Below are positions 62,025-64,000 of a stretch of 64,000 bases of DNA, piece by piece. The stretch comes from Nautilia profundicola AmH. GTDB lineage: Bacteria; Campylobacterota; Campylobacteria; Campylobacterales; Nautiliaceae. The notes below the pieces were generated by a model. The model searched no databases. It saw only the letters and a program-made list of their open reading frames with translations, and was not told the DNA's origin. Position 1 is the stretch's first letter. Every line of letters starts with the position of its first letter. The translations under genes and the position numbers were made by a program. The DNA lies in NCBI RefSeq assembly GCF_000021725.1, contig NC_012115.1, forward strand, positions 769,001-833,000, in the 5' to 3' direction.

Positions 62025-62862
62025 TTTCAAAACTTTTAAGTAATTTTATTTCATCCGCCCATATTTCAGGCTCTATTGTTTCAAGTACCAGCGGAATATT
62101 GTCTATTCTGCTGTCCTGCATAATAAATTTAAATGCGTCTATTCCTATTTCGCCTTTTCCGAGTGAGTGGTGTCTGTCCACACGGCTTGCGAATTTGGCC
62201 TTAGAGTCGTTTATATGCATACCTTTAAGATATTTAAATCCGACTATTTCGTCAAATTCCTGCATTGTTTTTTCATATGCTTCTTTTGTTCTTATATCAT
62301 ATCCGGCAGCAAAAATGTGAGCCGTATCAATACATACACCGATTCTGCTTTTATCTTCAATATTATCTATAATATATGCGAGATGTTCAAATTTATATCC
62401 TAAATTACTTCCCTGTCCGGCAGTAGTTTCAAGTACAAGAGTTGCATATTCGGTATCTTTGATGGCTCTATTGATATTTTCACTTATTAAATCCAGACAC
62501 TCTTCTTCGCTTATTTTTTTAAGATGACTTCCGGGATGGAAGTTTAAATATTTTAATCCAAGCTGTTCAACACGTCTGATTTCGTCCACAAACGCGTTAT
62601 ATGATTTTTCTCTTTTGTCTTCTTCAGGATGTCCGAGATTAATAAGATAACTGTCGTGAGGTAATACACCATCAGCAATAAAACCGTGTTCTTCCATTAA
62701 CTCTTTGAATTTATTTATAGATTTTTCACTTAATGGTTTTGCAACCCACTGTCTTTGGTTTTTTGTAAAAAGAGCAAAACCGTTTGCACCGATATCCACT
62801 GCGTTTTTTACGGCGTTTTCCACTCCGCCGCTTGCACTTACGTGTGCACCTACATATTTCAT
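62017..62862 (-). CDS. nfo: Endonuclease IV
   Basis: Nfo cuts DNA at abasic sites in base-excision repair and uses three zinc ions. The 281-residue product begins [20 protein letters not shown], and has [52 protein letters not shown] and [20 protein letters not shown], which supply the His/Glu/Asp ligands. The length is normal (E. coli 285). Its own promoter lies in the gap to the HIT gene. It overlaps murA by 8 bases. Confidence 0.96.
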   Translation of the reverse strand: MKYVGAHVSASGGVENAVKNAVDIGANGFALFTKNQRQWVAKPLSEKSINKFKELMEEHGFIADGVLPHDSYLINLGHPEEDKREKSYNAFVDEIRRVEQLGLKYLNFHPGSHLKKISEEECLDLISENINRAIKDTEYATLVLETTAGQGSNLGYKFEHLAYIIDNIEDKSRIGVCIDTAHIFAAGYDIRTKEAYEKTMQEFDEIVGFKYLKGMHINDSKAKFASRVDRHHSLGKGEIGIDAFKFIMQDSRIDNIPLVLETIEPEIWADEIKLLKSFENV

Positions 62863-62881
62863 TAAGACCCTTTTTGTCGGA

Positions 62882-62890
62882 ATTTTATCA
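62882..62890 (-). promoter_or_regulatory. Extended -10 promoter before nfo
   Basis: On the minus strand TGATAAAAT precedes the nfo ATG by about 20 bases. It directly follows the T tract of the HIT-gene terminator. The two elements together mark a transcript boundary. Confidence 0.5.
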
Positions 62891-62918
62891 AAAAAAAGAA
62901 AAAAGCTTAAGAAAGCTT
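62884..62918 (-). terminator. Intrinsic terminator of the HIT gene
   Basis: On the minus strand AAGCTT-TCTT-AAGCTT makes a 6-bp stem with a 4-base loop, followed by TTTTCTTTTTTTT. The stem overlaps the HIT stop codon. An nfo promoter comes right after. Confidence 0.65.
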
Positions 62919-63242
62919 AGGCCAGAGAAGTTTACCGTTAGGGTTTGCCACCATGTGGATATGAAGATGGAAAACTTCTTGTCCGGCATTGCTTCCGTTA
63001 TTTGTAATTAGCCTGTAATCGGTAATATTAAGCTCTTTAGCAACGTTTTTAATAAATTCTGCAAGTTCAGGCATAAGTTCCGCCGGAGTTTCGTCAAATT
63101 TCGCAAAATGTTCTTTCGGGATAATTAACACATGCACCGGAGCAATAGGGTTTATATCATGAAACGCTAAAAATTTATCGTTTTCCAATACTTTGTTTGA
63201 AGGAATTTCACCTTTTACTATTTTACAGAAGATACAATCCAT
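62907..63242 (-). CDS. HIT-family nucleotide hydrolase
   Basis: The 111-residue protein is a HIT-family purine nucleoside phosphoramidase of HinT type. It starts [18 protein letters not shown], with the paired cysteines of this group, and has [20 protein letters not shown] and the catalytic HxHxH in [12 protein letters not shown] near residue 97. The C-terminal GKLLWPKL is typical. AAAGGAGCC precedes the ATG. It is divergent from pheS, with a shared 57-base gap containing a TATAAT on the minus strand (complement of 63269-63274). Confidence 0.93.
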   Translation of the reverse strand: MDCIFCKIVKGEIPSNKVLENDKFLAFHDINPIAPVHVLIIPKEHFAKFDETPAELMPELAEFIKNVAKELNITDYRLITNNGSNAGQEVFHLHIHMVANPNGKLLWPKLS

Positions 63243-63299
63243 TGAAAGGCTCCTTTTTTTTTGGTAGTATTATACCTAAAAAATAAAAGGACTGTTTTG

Positions 63300-64000
63300 G
63301 TGGATTTATCAGAAATTAGCAAAGTTTTAGACCTTGAAGAACTTGAAAAAACAAGAGTTAAACTACTTGGTAAAAACGGTGTTATTACACAAAAATTCAA
63401 AGAGCTTAAAAACGTAGCCCCTGAAAAGAAAAAAGAGGTGGCTAAAGAACTTAACGAATTAAAAGAAAAAGCATTGGCTTTAATAGCCGAGAAAAAACAA
63501 GAGCTTGAAGAAAAGCTGTTGGAAGAGCAGCTAAAAAAAGAAAAAATCGACGTTACGAGCTTTGTTCCCAAAGCTACGGGGGCAATGCATCCGATAACCG
63601 AAACTATGAATAAAATTATAGACTTTTTCACTAAGCTAAACTTCAGTGTCGAAACAGGACCTTTGGTTGAGGACGATTTTCATAACTTTGAAGCGTTAAA
63701 CCTTCCGAAATACCATCCTGCAAGGGATATGCAAGATACATTTTATTTTAAAGACGGAACTCTTCTAAGAACACACACTTCTCCTGTGCAGATCAGAACA
63801 ATGAAAAAACAAAAACCTCCTATCAGAATGATAAGCCCGGGAGCGGTATTCAGAAGGGATTACGATTTAACACACACTCCGATGTTTCATCAGGTAGAAG
63901 GATTAGTGGTTGATGAAGCGGGTAAAGTTAGTTTTGCGAATCTGAAATTTATACTTGAGAGTTTTCTGATTCATATGTTCGGAGACGTAAAGGTCAGATT
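63300..64000 (+). CDS. pheS: Phenylalanyl-tRNA synthetase alpha subunit, N-terminal part
   Basis: PheS carries the catalytic domain of the alpha2beta2 PheRS. The gene runs off the right edge, leaving about 233 residues. It begins at GTG 63300, with AAAAGGA about eight bases upstream. The N-terminal coiled coil ([20 protein letters not shown]) that binds tRNA is followed by [14 protein letters not shown], the motif region [20 protein letters not shown], and [14 protein letters not shown] and [18 protein letters not shown]. All are typical. No stop or frameshift is seen in the visible part. Confidence 0.95.
   Translation, partial: MDLSEISKVLDLEELEKTRVKLLGKNGVITQKFKELKNVAPEKKKEVAKELNELKEKALALIAEKKQELEEKLLEEQLKKEKIDVTSFVPKATGAMHPITETMNKIIDFFTKLNFSVETGPLVEDDFHNFEALNLPKYHPARDMQDTFYFKDGTLLRTHTSPVQIRTMKKQKPPIRMISPGAVFRRDYDLTHTPMFHQVEGLVVDEAGKVSFANLKFILESFLIHMFGDVKVR

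Noticed and set aside
63218-63631. 137-codon minus-strand frame rich in serine and phenylalanine
   Set aside because: It lies antisense to the clearly coding pheS start and its composition is the mirror of a Lys/Glu-rich coiled coil.
1-64000. CRISPR arrays, IS elements, prophage, tRNA or rRNA genes
   Set aside because: I saw no regular spaced repeats, transposase, phage genes or recognisable RNA gene sequences while reading both strands.

Overview
The window is a dense, low-GC stretch of bacterial chromosome, roughly one third G+C by eye. Both ends cut a gene: mnmE at the left and pheS at the right. Several things point to Campylobacterota (former Epsilonproteobacteria), and the general character suggests the Nautiliales (Nautilia/Caminibacter/Lebetimonas). 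The run lysS-glyA-DUF1882-SPOR-...-aroE and the pair mtaB/FtsH-like ATPase are arrangements I know from Campylobacter and Helicobacter. MqnC implies the futalosine route to menaquinone, there is a Helicobacter-type BioV, and promoters are mostly extended -10 boxes (TGnTATAAT) without a clear -35. The order and genus are inference, not proof. I saw no rRNA, tRNA, CRISPR array, IS element or prophage. No gene-free stretch exceeds about 150 bases.

Layout. 1-9 kb: mnmE end, a YqeY-like protein, a large NAD-glutamate dehydrogenase, a 19-codon very basic mini-gene, MEMO and radical-SAM members of the AmmeMemoRadiSam set, a dihydroorotase-like pseudoenzyme, two small membrane proteins and purD. 8.7-19.5 kb: one long co-directional run of RDD protein, lptD, an MCE/MlaD protein, a J-domain protein, a phosphoribosyltransferase, pnp (split by a 1-base frameshift), an aminotransferase, murC, three small unknowns and an Asp/Glu racemase. 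19.5-31.7 kb: recG, a zinc-less M16 protein and an aldolase-like protein on the minus strand; then rsmH, an FtsL-like protein, an RND pump, mtaB, an FtsH-like ATPase that has lost its protease site, bioV and a cation/proton antiporter. 31.8-45 kb: an orphan TRAP binding protein, the overlapping surE-ycaO-tcdA operon, gpmA, a FetB-like permease, hisD, rpsO, a sensor kinase, an Rrf2 regulator, flhA and cmoA. 45-64 kb: metY, a GGDEF/EAL protein, metX, xseB, a nitrilase fold without its cysteine, mqnC, a diguanylate cyclase, cvpA, lysS, glyA, DUF1882, SPOR, trpE, a STAS/STAS/CheX protein, aroE, murA, nfo, a HIT protein and pheS.

How it works together. Most genes are housekeeping: translation and tRNA modification, peptidoglycan and outer-membrane assembly, amino acids and cofactors, DNA repair. 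Genes are packed with 4-17 base overlaps. Several convergent pairs overlap tail to tail, and divergent pairs share back-to-back -10 boxes.

Most unusual signals: a self-contained 19-codon Lys/Arg gene upstream of the glutamate dehydrogenase, with a hairpin that begins inside it; two genes (flhA and a J-domain gene) that seem to start at non-standard codons; a set of enzyme folds with missing catalytic residues; a YcaO/E1-like overlapping pair; a STAS/CheX fusion; and a heptamer repeat (AATTGAG) at two unrelated loci.
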